Shown in pieces: positions 31,901 to 42,448 of a DNA stretch of 64,000 nt. The stretch comes from Pseudo-nitzschia pungens (Eukaryota; Bacillariophyta; Bacillariophyceae; Bacillariales; Bacillariaceae): NCBI GenBank assembly GCA_037355855.1, contig CM074766.1, forward strand, positions 2,790,001-2,854,000. Reading direction: 5' to 3'. Both the position numbers and the translations under genes were made by a program. The notes under the pieces are model-generated. The model saw only the letters and a list, made by a program, of their open reading frames with translations. It ran no database searches and was not told the origin of the DNA. Position 1 is the first letter of the stretch. Every line of letters begins with the position of its first letter.

Positions 31901-34900
31901 CTCCAAGAAAAAACAGAAAGAACAAAACAATCATTTTTCTCAGCAACTCATCACTTTAGGGCCAAGAGATCTGCTCACCAAAATGAAGTACTGTCATATT
32001 TGCCAATAGCCCAACCTCACTTGGTATATTTCCTGTCAATTCATTATGATCTACAAAATAAATGAATGAAATGAGAGACACTTGATCAGGAACCAATCAC
32101 TTGTCCAACCAAACAAACCAATAGAACAAAAGAGATTGGTTGCCTCTCCAAGCCCATGAGATTCACCTACCTAAAGCAAGCCCAGTCAAATTTGTCAACA
32201 GTCCAACCTCTCTTGGTATACTTCCTGTCAATTCATTATGATCTACAAAATAAATGAATGAAAAGAAAGACACTTGATCAGGAACCAATCGCTTGTCCAA
32301 CCAAACAAAAAAACAGAAAAACAAACAGATCACTTGTCTCAGAATTTCATCAATCAAGGCCCAAAACATCTACTAACCCAATTCAAGCAATGTCAAATTT
32401 GACAACAGTCCCATCTCACTTGGTATACTTCCTGTCAATTTATTATGATCTACAAAATAAATGAATGAAAAGAGAGACACTTGATCAGGAACCAATTGCT
32501 TGTCCAACCAAACAAAAAAACAGAAAAACAAACAGATCACTTGTCTCAGAATTTCATCAATCAAGGCCCAAAACATCTACTAACCCAATTCAAGCAATGT
32601 CAAATTTGACAACAGTCCCATCTCACTTGGTATACTTCCTGTCAATTTATTATGATCTACAAAATAAATGAATGAAAAGAGAGACACTTGATCAGGAACC
32701 AATTGCTTGTCCAACCAAACAAAAAAACAGAAAAACAAACAGATCACTTGTCTCAGAATTTCATCAATCAAGGCCCAAAACATCTACTAACCCAATTCAA
32801 GCAATGTCAAATTTGACAACAGTCCCATCTCACTTGGTATACTTCCTGTCAATTTATTATGATCTACAAAATAAATGAATGAAAAGAGAGACACTTGATC
32901 AGGAACCAATCACTTGTCCAACCAAACAAACCAATAGAACAAAAGAGATTGGTTGCCTCTCCAAGCCCATGAGATTCACCTACCTAAAGCAAGCCCAGTC
33001 AAATTTGTCAACAGCCCAACCTCACTTGGTATACTTCCTGTCAATTCATTATGATCTACAAAATAAATGAATGAAAAGAGAGACACTTGATCAGGAACCA
33101 ATCACTTGTCCAACCAAACAAAACAATAGAACAAAAGAGATTGGTTGCCTCTCCAAGCCCATGAGATTCACCTACCTAAAGCAAGCCCAGTCAAATTTGT
33201 CAACAGTCCAACCTCTCTTGGTATACTTCCTGTCAATTCATTATGATCTACAAAATAAATGAATGAAAAGAGAGACACTTGATCAGGAACCAATTGCTTG
33301 TCCAACCAAACAAAAAAACAGAAAAACAAACAGATCACTTGTCTCAGAATTTCATCAATCAAGGCCCAAAACATCTACTAACCCAATTCAAGCAATGTCA
33401 AATTTGACAACAGTCCCATCTCACTTGGTATACTTCCTGTCAATTTATTATGATCTACAAAATAAATGAATGAAAAGAGAGACACTTGATCAGGAACCAA
33501 TTGCTTGTCCAACTAAACAAAACAACACCAAAAACAAACAGATCACTTGTCTCAGAATTTCATCAATCAAGGCCCAAAACATCTACTAACCCAATTCAAG
33601 CAATGTCAAATTTGACAACAGTCCCATCTCACTTGGTATACTTCCTGTCAATTTATTATGATCTACAAAATAAATGAATGAAATGAGAGACACTTGATCA
33701 GGAACCAATCACTTGTCCAACCAAACAAACCAATAGAACAAAAGAGATTGGTTGCCTCTCCAAGCCCATGAGATTCACCTACCTAAAGCAAGCCCAGTCA
33801 AATTTGTCAACAGCCCAACCTCACTTGGTATACTTCCTGTCAATTCATTATGATCTACAAAATAAATGAATGAAAAGAGAGACACTTGATCAGGAACCAA
33901 TCACTTGTCCAACCAAACAAAACAATAGAACAAAAGAGATTGGTTGCCTCTCCAAGCCCATGAGATTCACCTACCTAAAGCAAGCCCAGTCAAATTTGTC
34001 AACAGCCCAACCTCACTTGGTATACTTCCTGTCATTTCATTGTGATCTACAAGGAAAAGCAAAGAAAAGAGAAATACTAAATCAGGAACCATTTTTTGTC
34101 CAACCAAATAAATAACACATGGAGCTAACAGATCATTCATATCAGCAACTCATTTCTCCAAGCAAAAAAAGTCACTTACCTAAATCAAGCCCCTTCAAAC
34201 CTGTCAAAAGCCCGACCTCACTTGGAATACTTCCTGTCAATCCATTTTTACCTACAAGGAAAAACAAAGGAAAGAAAAACATTCAGTCAGGATCCAATTG
34301 TTCGTCCAATCAAACAAACAAACAAATAAATAAACAAAATAAAAAACAAACATATCATTTGTCAAGAGATCTCCTTACTTATAAAAAGGTGTCTCAAACC
34401 TCTCAAAAGCCCAATGTCGCTTGGTATGCTTCCTTCTAATCCATTTTTATCTATAGGGTAAATAAAAGCAGAGAAAAACACTCAATCAGGAATCAATTAT
34501 TTGTTCAACCAAGCAAATAACAGAAGGAGTACATAGATTACTTGTCTCATCAACTCGTTTCTTCAAGCAAAAAAAGTCGCTTACTTAAATCAAGCTCCTT
34601 CAAACCTGTCAAATGCCCGACCTCACTTGGAATTCTTCCTATCAATCCATTTTTATCTACAAGGAAAAACAAACAAAAGAAAAACAGTCAATCAGGAACC
34701 AATTGTTCGTCCCACCAAAAAAACAAATAAATCAATAAACAAAATAAAAAACAAACATATCATTTGTCGAAGAATCTCCTTACTTAAAAAAAGTTTTGTC
34801 AAACCTGTCAGAAGCCCAATGTCGCTTGGTATACTGCCTTCTAATCCATTTTTATCTATAGGGTGGATAAAAGAAGTGAAAAGAACTCAATCAGGAATCA

Positions 34901-37900
34901 ATCATTTTTTAACCAAGCAAATAACCGAAGGAGTAAATGAATTGCTTGTCTCAGCAACTCGCTTCTTCAAACAAAAAAAATCATTTACCTAAATGAAGCT
35001 CCTTCAGACCTGTCAAAAGCCCGACCTCACTTGGTATACTTCCTGTCAATTTATTATGATCTACAAAATAAATGAATGAAAAGAAAGACACTTGATCAGG
35101 AACCAATCGCTTGTCCAACCAAACAAACCAATAGAACAAAAGAGATTGGTTGCCTCTCCAAGCCCATGAGATTCACCTACCTAAAGCAAGCCCAGTCAAA
35201 TTTGTCAACAGCCCAACCTCTCTTGGTATACTTCCTGTCAATTCATTATGATCTACAAAATAAATGAATGAAAAGAGAGACACTTGATCAGGAACCAATT
35301 GCTTGTCCAACCAAACAAAAAAACAGAAAAACAAACAGATCACTTGTCTCAGAATTTCATCAATCAAGGCCCAAAACATCTACTTACCCAATTCAAGCAA
35401 TGTCAAATTTGACAACATTCCCATCTCACTTGGTATACTTCCTGTCAATTTATTATGATCTACAAAATAAATGAATGAAAAGAGAAACACTCGATCAGGA
35501 ACCAATCACTTGTCCAACCAAACAAACCAATAGAACAAAAGAGATTGGTTGCCTCTCCAAGCCCATGAGATTCACCTACCTAAAGCAAGCCCAGTCAAAT
35601 TTGTCAACAGCCCAACCTCTCTTGGTATACTTCCTGTCAATTCATTATGATCTACAAAATAAATGAATGAAAAGAAAGACACTTGATCAGGAACCAATTG
35701 CTTGTCCAACCAAACAAAAAAACAGAAAAACAAACAGATCACTTGTCTCAGAATTTCATCAATCAAGGCCCAAAACATCTACTAACCCAATTCAAGCAAT
35801 GTCAAATTTGACAACAGTCCCATCTCACTTGGTATACTTCCTGTCAGTTCATTGTAGGCTTCAAGGAGGAAGAAAGAAAAGAAAAATATTCAGTCAGGAA
35901 CCAATTGTTTGTCCCACCAAACAAACAGAAAAAACAGAAAGAACAAAGCAATCATTTTTCTCAGCAACTCATCACTTTAGGGCCAAGAGATCTGCTCACC
36001 AAAATCAAGTACTGTCATATTTGCCAATAGCCCAACCTCACTTGGTATACTTCCTGTCAATGAATTATGATCTACAAAATAAATGAATGAAAAGAGAGAC
36101 ACTTGATCAGGAACCAATTGCTTGTCCAACTAAACAAAACAACACCAAAAACAAATTGATCCTTTCTCTCAGCAACTCGTCGTTCCAAGCCAAGCAGATT
36201 CACTCACCCAAACCAAGCCTAGTTAAAGATGTCAACAGTCCCATCTCACGTGGTATACTTTCTTTCAACTCATTATAATCTACGAAGGGAAAGAAGAGAA
36301 ACACCCAATCAGGAACCAATTTTTGTCAAGGGGAAAAACAACACAAGAGGAGAAAAGATCATTTCTTTCAGCAACACATCTCTCCAATCTAAACATTCCT
36401 ACTTACTTAAATCAAGCCTTGTTAAATCTGTCAACATCCCAACCTCACTTGGTATACTTCCTGTCATTTCATTGTGATCTACAAGGAAAAGCAAAGAAAA
36501 GAGAAATACTAAATCAGGAACCATTTTTTGTCCAACCAAATAAATAACACATGGAGCTAACAGATCATTCATATCAGCAACTCATTTCTCCAAGCAAAAA
36601 AAGTCACTTACCTAAATCAAGCCCCTTCAAACCTGTCAAAAGCCCGACCTCACTTGGAATACTTCCTGTCAATCCATTATCATCTACAAGGAAAAATTGA
36701 AGAAACACTCAATCAGAAAATAATTGTTTTCTCCAACTGAACAAACAACAGAAAAAACAAACCAATTATTTTTCTCAGCAATTCATCTTTCCAGAGCCCA
36801 ACAGATTCACTCACCCAAATTAAGCCTTGTCAAACGTGTTAGCAAAGAAAATTCACATGGTATACTTTCTTTCAATGTATTCTTATCTACAAGGTAGAAT
36901 GAAATAAAGAGAAACACTCGATCAGGGACCAATTGGTTGTCAAACTGAACAAACAAAAGAAAAACAAATAGATCATATGTCTCAACAACTTATCTCTCCA
37001 GGCAAAACAGCTCTACTAACCTAAATCAAGCCGTGTCAAAGCTGTCAATAGACCAACCTCACTTGGTATACTTTCTGTCAGTTCATTGGAGGCTTCAAGG
37101 AGCATCGAAGAACAGAGAAACAGTCAATCAGAAACCAATTGTTTGTCCAACCAAACAAAACAAAACAAAAAGATTCTTTCTGGAACTAATTTCTCAAGTC
37201 CAAGGGATCTACTTACCCAAATCAAGCCATGTTAAATTTGTCAATAGCCCAATCTCACTTGGTATGCTTCCTATCAATCCATTGAAGGCTTCAAAATGAA
37301 ATCAACAAAAGAGAAAAACTCAATCAGGAACCATTTATTTGTCCAATCAAATATAGCAACTCAAAAAAAGCAATCATTGTTCTCAGCAACTTATCGTTCA
37401 ACGGCTAAGAAATCTACTCACCCAAATCAAGCCCTGTCAAACCTACTAACAGCCCAATCTCACTGGGTATACTTCCTTTCAATTTATTGTGATCTACAAG
37501 GAAAAACAAAGAAAAGAGAAGAACTCAATCAGAAATTGTTCATCAAACCAAACAAATGGATCGTTTGTCTCAGCGTCTCAGCATCTCATCTCTCTAAGCT
37601 AAACAGATTCACTTACCTAAATCAAGCCTTGTTAAATCTGTCAGCAGCCCAATCTCACTTGGTATACTTCCTGCCAATATATTATAATCTACAAGGTCAA
37701 ATGAAAAAACAGAAACATTTGATCAGGAACCAATTGTTTGTCCAACCAAACTAACAACAGAAAAAGCAAACAGAACATTCGACTCGGCAACTCATCTCTC
37801 AAAAGCCAACAGATCTACTCACTTAAATCAAGCCTTGTGAAATCGGTCAACAGTCCAACCTCACTTGGTATACTTCCTTCTAATTGATTATGATCTACGA

Positions 37901-40900
37901 GGTCAAACAATAAAAAGAGAAACACTCAATCAGAAAAAAAAATTGTCAAACCAAACAAACAGCACAAAAAGCAAACATATCATTCATCTCAGCAACTCCT
38001 CTCCAAGCCAAACAGATCCACTCACCCAAATCAAGCCTCGTTAAATCTGTTAACAGCCCAACCTCACTTGGTATACTTCCCTTCAATAAATTATAATCTA
38101 CAACGTAAAACAAAGAAAGGAGAAACACTCAATCAGAAAACAATTTTCGTTGAATTGGAAAAACAACACAAAAAATACTAATCATTTGTCTTAGCAACTC
38201 ATCTCTCCAAGTCAAACAAATTTACTTACGCAAATCAAGCCTTGTTAAATCTGTCAACAATCCAACCTCACTTGGTATACTTCCTGTCAAATTATTATCA
38301 TCTACAAGGTAAAACAAAGAAAAGAGAACCACTCAATCAGAAACCAATTGCTTGTCCAACCAAACAAATAACACAAAAAGCAAACAAATCATTTGTCTCA
38401 GCAACTCATCACTCCAAGCTAAACATTTCTACTTACTTAAGTCAAGCCTTGTTAAATCTGTCAACAGCCCTACCTCACTTGGTATAGTGCCATTCAATAG
38501 ATTGAAGGCTTAAGATGAAAGGAAGAGAAGAGAAACACTCAATCAGGAAACCAATTGTTTGTCCAAGCAAAGAACCAGTAGAAAAAGCAAACCAATCATT
38601 TGTCTCAGCAACTCATCTCTCCAAGTCCAACAGATCTACTCACACAAATCAAGGCTCCTCAAGTTTGTCAACAGCCCAACCTCAGTTGGTATAGTTCCAC
38701 TCAACTGATTTCCTTCTGTGCTTTGGAAGATTGTGAATTCCGTCAGTGATCAATGAACTTGTCATAATGAGCTCATCTGTTGCTGCTAAGAAGTTTTGAC
38801 TTACCCATTCCTATTCTCAAAAATGATCTTAACAAACCAATGCTGTTTGGAATTGTTCCTTGCAGGTTGAGGAAGGCCAGGTTCAATTCAGTGAGATTGC
38901 CATCATCGCATGAGATTGGAAACCAAAGACAAGTTGGATTTGCACTGATCCAAAAAGGTACTTCATCTTTTGATTTAATTGCAGCAAAACTCAAAGCAGT
39001 CAGTCCCAACCTATCAACGAAAGATGGATCTCTGCAAAAAGAATTCCCACTGTCATCATTGACAATCCACTGCAAAGCTTGTCGTGCATGTATAGTGTTA
39101 TACATTGTATAGACGTCACTATACTCTGACAGCTGATCTAGCATGCAGCTAGGAATAGTGAAAAAGTCCACAATCCCATTTTGACTGCTGTTAACTTCAA
39201 GAATCTTTGGACCTTCACTGAAGCCATTGAAAATTGCAAAGTCAACATACCAGATGGTCTTCTCTCGTTCGGTTTGATTTTGGACTCTAATGCTGCAATC
39301 AGCCCGATCCTTGACCTGAACAGTTTGATAATTATTTATCATATCTTTGTTGATTTCAAGTGATAGAACAACTTTACCCTCACATTGGATCATGAAGTGA
39401 GGATTTTCAATAGGAACGCCCTCCAACCAAAAATCTTCGTCTCTTTCAGACTCTACGAAGCTTTCAAGAAGAATGGTGATTGGTACCATGCTTGGGTCCT
39501 CGCACTGTGGAAATCCATTCCCAGTTATCTTTGATACCCCAAAAGCTTCTGTGGTAGTATTGATCCCACAACTGGGGTGGGAGCATGTGGCAGAACAGCA
39601 ATCTCCACCATCATATTGAAAGTTTGCTGTGTTGAAATCTTCATTGCACTCACCATTATCAAGCAAGGAACAACCTTGTTCCTCATCTTCATTCAACTCA
39701 ATAACATACAGATCCAGAGGAGTGCCTGACGCGCCAAACCAGCCCTGTTCAAAGGCAGTTGACAAGTCAAAACTATTCGTCTTACTAGAATATGCCATTG
39801 CATGCTCCTTGGTATCACATGCATTCATGGCATTCTCAAATTTGGACAGTATCCAGAGATGATCCTCTATGCAGTACTGAAAATGTGCGGATTTATCAAA
39901 ACTTGTATAGATATGTCTCTTGTATGAATTCCTTCCAAGAGTTGAATTCAGATCCAATTCAAAGCATCCACTAAAACTTTGTAGGTTCTGATCCTGAAAT
40001 TGAACCCTCATGAATTTGGTGACCCAAAAATCTGGGAGCTCTTGAAAAATGCAAATTGCACTCATGGATGCAATGAGAACAAATCCCAAAGCCCACAGCG
40101 TGCATTGAAATCGGATGTGTTTACTATCTTGAGACATGCATGGAGGAAGATCTAGGTATGTGATTCTCAGCGCTTCTCCTTCCAGCTTGCGTCCATACTT
40201 TCCCCAAATGGCCAACCGAAAAGCAATATTGTCCAGCTGGCCAATAAAATTCTGTGGAGGTGCCCATACAACATAGAATGACAGAAGGTGGTAGTACCAA
40301 AAGACAGGGCAGATTGATGTTGTGAGAATTGCATGGGAAGCATTGTAGAAAATTATTTTGCTACTCACAATAGCTGTGAAATTTAGGACAATGTCGACTG
40401 AACTCTCTGCAGTGATGATAAGTAGAAAAGCCGCAAACATTGCCACAATACCTTGAAGGAAACGAAGTGTACAAGAGAAGACCATGCAACCTACTTTATC
40501 TCCACTGGTGACCTTGGAAAATGTGGGAAAAGTTTCAACTGCAACAGTAACATCTAACACAGATCCCTCTGCAAAAAAAACGTAGGCCATGAGTGCAATG
40601 ATTTGTGTTGCGCGGACAATAGGACTTGCATTTGTAGCAACTATTTCTGCCAAAAACCCAGTTCCTGGATTGTCAACATTGCCCTTGATGCCCCACTTTG
40701 GGTGAAGAACACTAAGTATCATTGTGAGAATAAGTGATGTTTGGAAGAGAAAAACCACAATTCCTGTACCAAAGAAAGTCAAGTCATCACTAGGCCCATA
40801 GAGAGACAAGAATGAATAACAATCAGGTGGATATTTGTCTGATCTTCGGATTTCAAGAGGGCCTCTGACATCAGCACGACCTAGAATTTCGTTGGGAGGA

Positions 40901-41280
40901 ATCGATAATTTTTTTTCTTGCTCTCGTGCCTCTTCCCTTTCCCCCTTTTTTGATCCAGTTCCAATTCTGCTGTTCATTGAAAGATAATTGGCAGTCTCAG
41001 GGATATTGTCATCAGACTTAGGGGAGCCTTTCTCTAAATCTTTCGTATTTCTTTCTAAAAATTTCTCCTGGTTGACTGTAGCTGCATTCTGCTGATCTTC
41101 CTGATCCTGTTTGTCTTGGGCTCCATCATCAATATTTTCATCTTCGTCGCCATGTAGACTGACCCAGCGATACCCTTCATGGAATGACCTCAAATCTTTC
41201 CTCAGTCCCTCCTTCTTGGACTTCACAGCTTCGATGAGCAGATCTGTGAAGTTCATTTTCCTGATCGTCTGATATGGCAA
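25933..41280 (-). CDS. 64-exon LRR receptor-like membrane protein, ~2,323 aa
   Basis: Exons (minus strand): exon 1 38805-41280; exon 2 38644-38712; then 33 exons of 72 bp between 38508 and 31979; 28 exons of 72 bp in the 835 bp array; last exon 25933-25967. The coding sum is 6,972 bp, an exact multiple of three. All 63 introns are phase 1, GT-AG and about 113-139 bp. Each internal exon encodes one plant-type LRR (NxLxGxIPxExGLLxxLxxLxL); no stop was found in any exon checked. Exon 1 gives a charged N-terminal tail (1-150), about six membrane segments (about 167-192, 221-245, 263-290, 296-315, 318-340, 392-413), a Cys-rich ectodomain with an LNR/Notch-like module (C537 to about C571, containing YDGGDCC), an LRR N-terminal cap (LQWI...CLWFPISC, 736-791) and the first LRR. 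Family inference: surface recognition or adhesion. Met9 is an alternative start. The ligand is unknown. The last exon encodes only half an LRR before TAG, so the array may be truncated. Confidence 0.85.
26076..31907 (-). repeat. seven-copy 835 bp array carrying 28 LRR exons
   Basis: Each unit has four exons. In the first unit they lie at 26705-26776, 26497-26568, 26289-26360 and 26081-26152; add 835 per unit. Sub-unit spacing is 208, 208, 208 and 211 bp. Introns are as well conserved as exons. Units 3 and 6 differ from the others by two bases in the second exon (cttggtattattccgg versus cttgatattattccag). The order is A-A-B-A-A-B-A, implying a three-unit (2,505 bp) higher-order duplication. 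The left edge (26076) lies exactly at a splice donor, and the right edge (31907) lies within an intron. Confidence 0.95.
31908..38804 (-). repeat. LRR exons 2-35: diverged and mosaic exon-intron modules
   Basis: 72 bp exons at 38437-38508, 38230-38301, 38026-38097, 37823-37894, 37617-37688, 37422-37493, 37217-37288, 37021-37092, 36815-36886, 36612-36683, 36407-36478, 36208-36279, 36000-36071, 35787-35858, 35580-35651, 35388-35459, 35181-35252, 34989-35060, 34784-34855, 34585-34656, 34379-34450, 34180-34251, 33975-34046, 33783-33854, 33591-33662, 33383-33454, 33176-33247, 32984-33055, 32792-32863, 32585-32656, 32378-32449, 32171-32242 and 31979-32050, after a 69 bp exon at 38644-38712. Modules near the gene 5' end are diverged. 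Between 32.0 and 35.9 kb two near-identical module types, 192 bp and 207 bp long, alternate irregularly. Confidence 0.85.
38805..41280 (-). other. exon 1 of the LRR gene: membrane region, LNR module, LRR cap
   Basis: 2,476 bp ending in phase 1 before GTAAGT (donor G at 38804). Read-through past the donor gives only ten extra codons before a stop, so splicing is required. Cysteines at about 537, 545, 561, 562, 566 and 571 with the YDGGDCC signature fit a Lin12/Notch repeat, which in other proteins binds calcium. Several N-x-S/T sequons follow the last membrane segment, consistent with an extracellular C-terminal side. Confidence 0.85.
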
Positions 41281-41321
41281 CTCGTTCTTCCAATATCCAG
41301 GACGAGACTTGTTTTCGATCG

Positions 41322-41337
41322 TGACGTGACGTGACGT
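41322..41337. promoter_or_regulatory. three overlapping TGACGT (CRE-like) motifs upstream of the LRR start
   Basis: TGACGT occurs at 41322-41327, 41327-41332 and 41332-41337, beginning 41 bp upstream of the minus-strand ATG at 41280. In diatoms this hexamer is a known binding core for bZIP factors including aureochromes. Whether it acts here is inference, and it might lie within the 5' UTR. Confidence 0.45.
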
Positions 41338-42420
41338 GGCGTAGCTTCAAGGTAGCTTTCACGCTCTGGGCCCTACAACAACAAATGTGGCGGAGCTTGA
41401 ATACTATCGAACTATCGGACCAAATCGGACCAAATCGGACAGCTATCGTTGCCGTATATTCTTTGATTGTCAAGTCGAAAGGCGTTTGCGATACGCAATG
41501 AAAAGAATCTTTGTTTCGTCCTGGACGGCTGTTCTGTGGTGGGCGGGAAGTCGATAATTTGGAGGTTGTCAGTGCTGGGCAACGATCACGTTCGCGGTCA
41601 CGTTTTTGTTTGCGTTCGTCCCGAGTAAAATACGATGTGTCGGCCCGTCCGTTCGTTCGTTCGTTTTCCTTCTTTTCTGCATGGGCTGTGCCCTTTGGTG
41701 TGCTGAAAGCAATGGAGTAGAAGGTACGTACCGCAAGGAGCAATGCAGTGCGGTGTAACTCAACGGAACTACCACCACCGATGGATCGCGCTTGTGTTGC
41801 GCAAAACTTTTTTGTTTGTCGGTTGGAAAACGGGGGAATACTGTTTATTGCTCCCTCGTCGACTCAGGAACAACGGCGATAGTTGTTTGTCGGTTTTCAC
41901 CACTATCGACGATGGCCTGGTTGTACTACAGAAGAATAGTGCGAATGAATGAATTTATTACCAATAGTAATAGCAATAACAACGACAGTCGCAACTGATT
42001 TGGGGTGGTTGATTTGGTTGGTCGGTGGGAATGTAGATCGTGAGATCGTGTTGTTGGAACTTGAAATCATGTAACCTTACTGTAATTACGTGCAGTGACG
42101 TGCGTAATGTTTGTACAGCTACTCTCTTCGGAGCTTGACGTAATCGTAACTCTACGAGCAAAACAAGACTGAAGGGGAAACGAAAAATAAAAAATAGTAA
42201 TTCGAAGTAGCGCTCATACGGTAAGGTTACTCACTGGTGGTACACGTGAGTGTTTTTAAGACCTAATGGTCATATTTCTACAAGCTTTCGAAAGACCTTT
42301 TGTACCAGTATCGTCCAAAATTACAGTATTATGTCTTCGACTTCTGACACCAAAATTCTGTGAAACAGTTTTCGGACGCCTTTTTCTGCATTCTCATCTC
42401 TTCTTGTTGTTTCTACTGTA
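41338..42420. other. intergenic, no gene seen
   Basis: Upstream flank of the LRR gene. Small overlapping frames on both strands show no domain. It has short cgttcgttcgttcg and aatcggaccaaatcggac repeats and a further single TGACGT near 42098. Confidence 0.4.
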
Positions 42421-42421
42421 T

Positions 42422-42444
42422 GTACGAAGTAAGTTACTTCGTAC
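42422..42444. other. 23 bp perfect palindrome gtacgaagtaagttacttcgtac
   Basis: Arms of 11 bp, gtacgaagtaa and ttacttcgtac, around a single central G at 42433. It directly precedes the left end of the foldback element. Confidence 0.85.
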
Positions 42445-42448
42445 TACG

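Noticed and set aside
26199..31959. Repeated plus-strand frames of about 126 and 130 codons in each 835 bp unit
   Set aside because: They run antisense across introns and exons of the LRR gene and encode no known motif. The minus-strand LRR exons with GT-AG borders explain the locus.
26076..36071. CRISPR-like regular repeats
   Set aside because: Periods of 192-211 bp, repeats encoding LRRs with splice sites, and a eukaryotic context rule out a CRISPR array.
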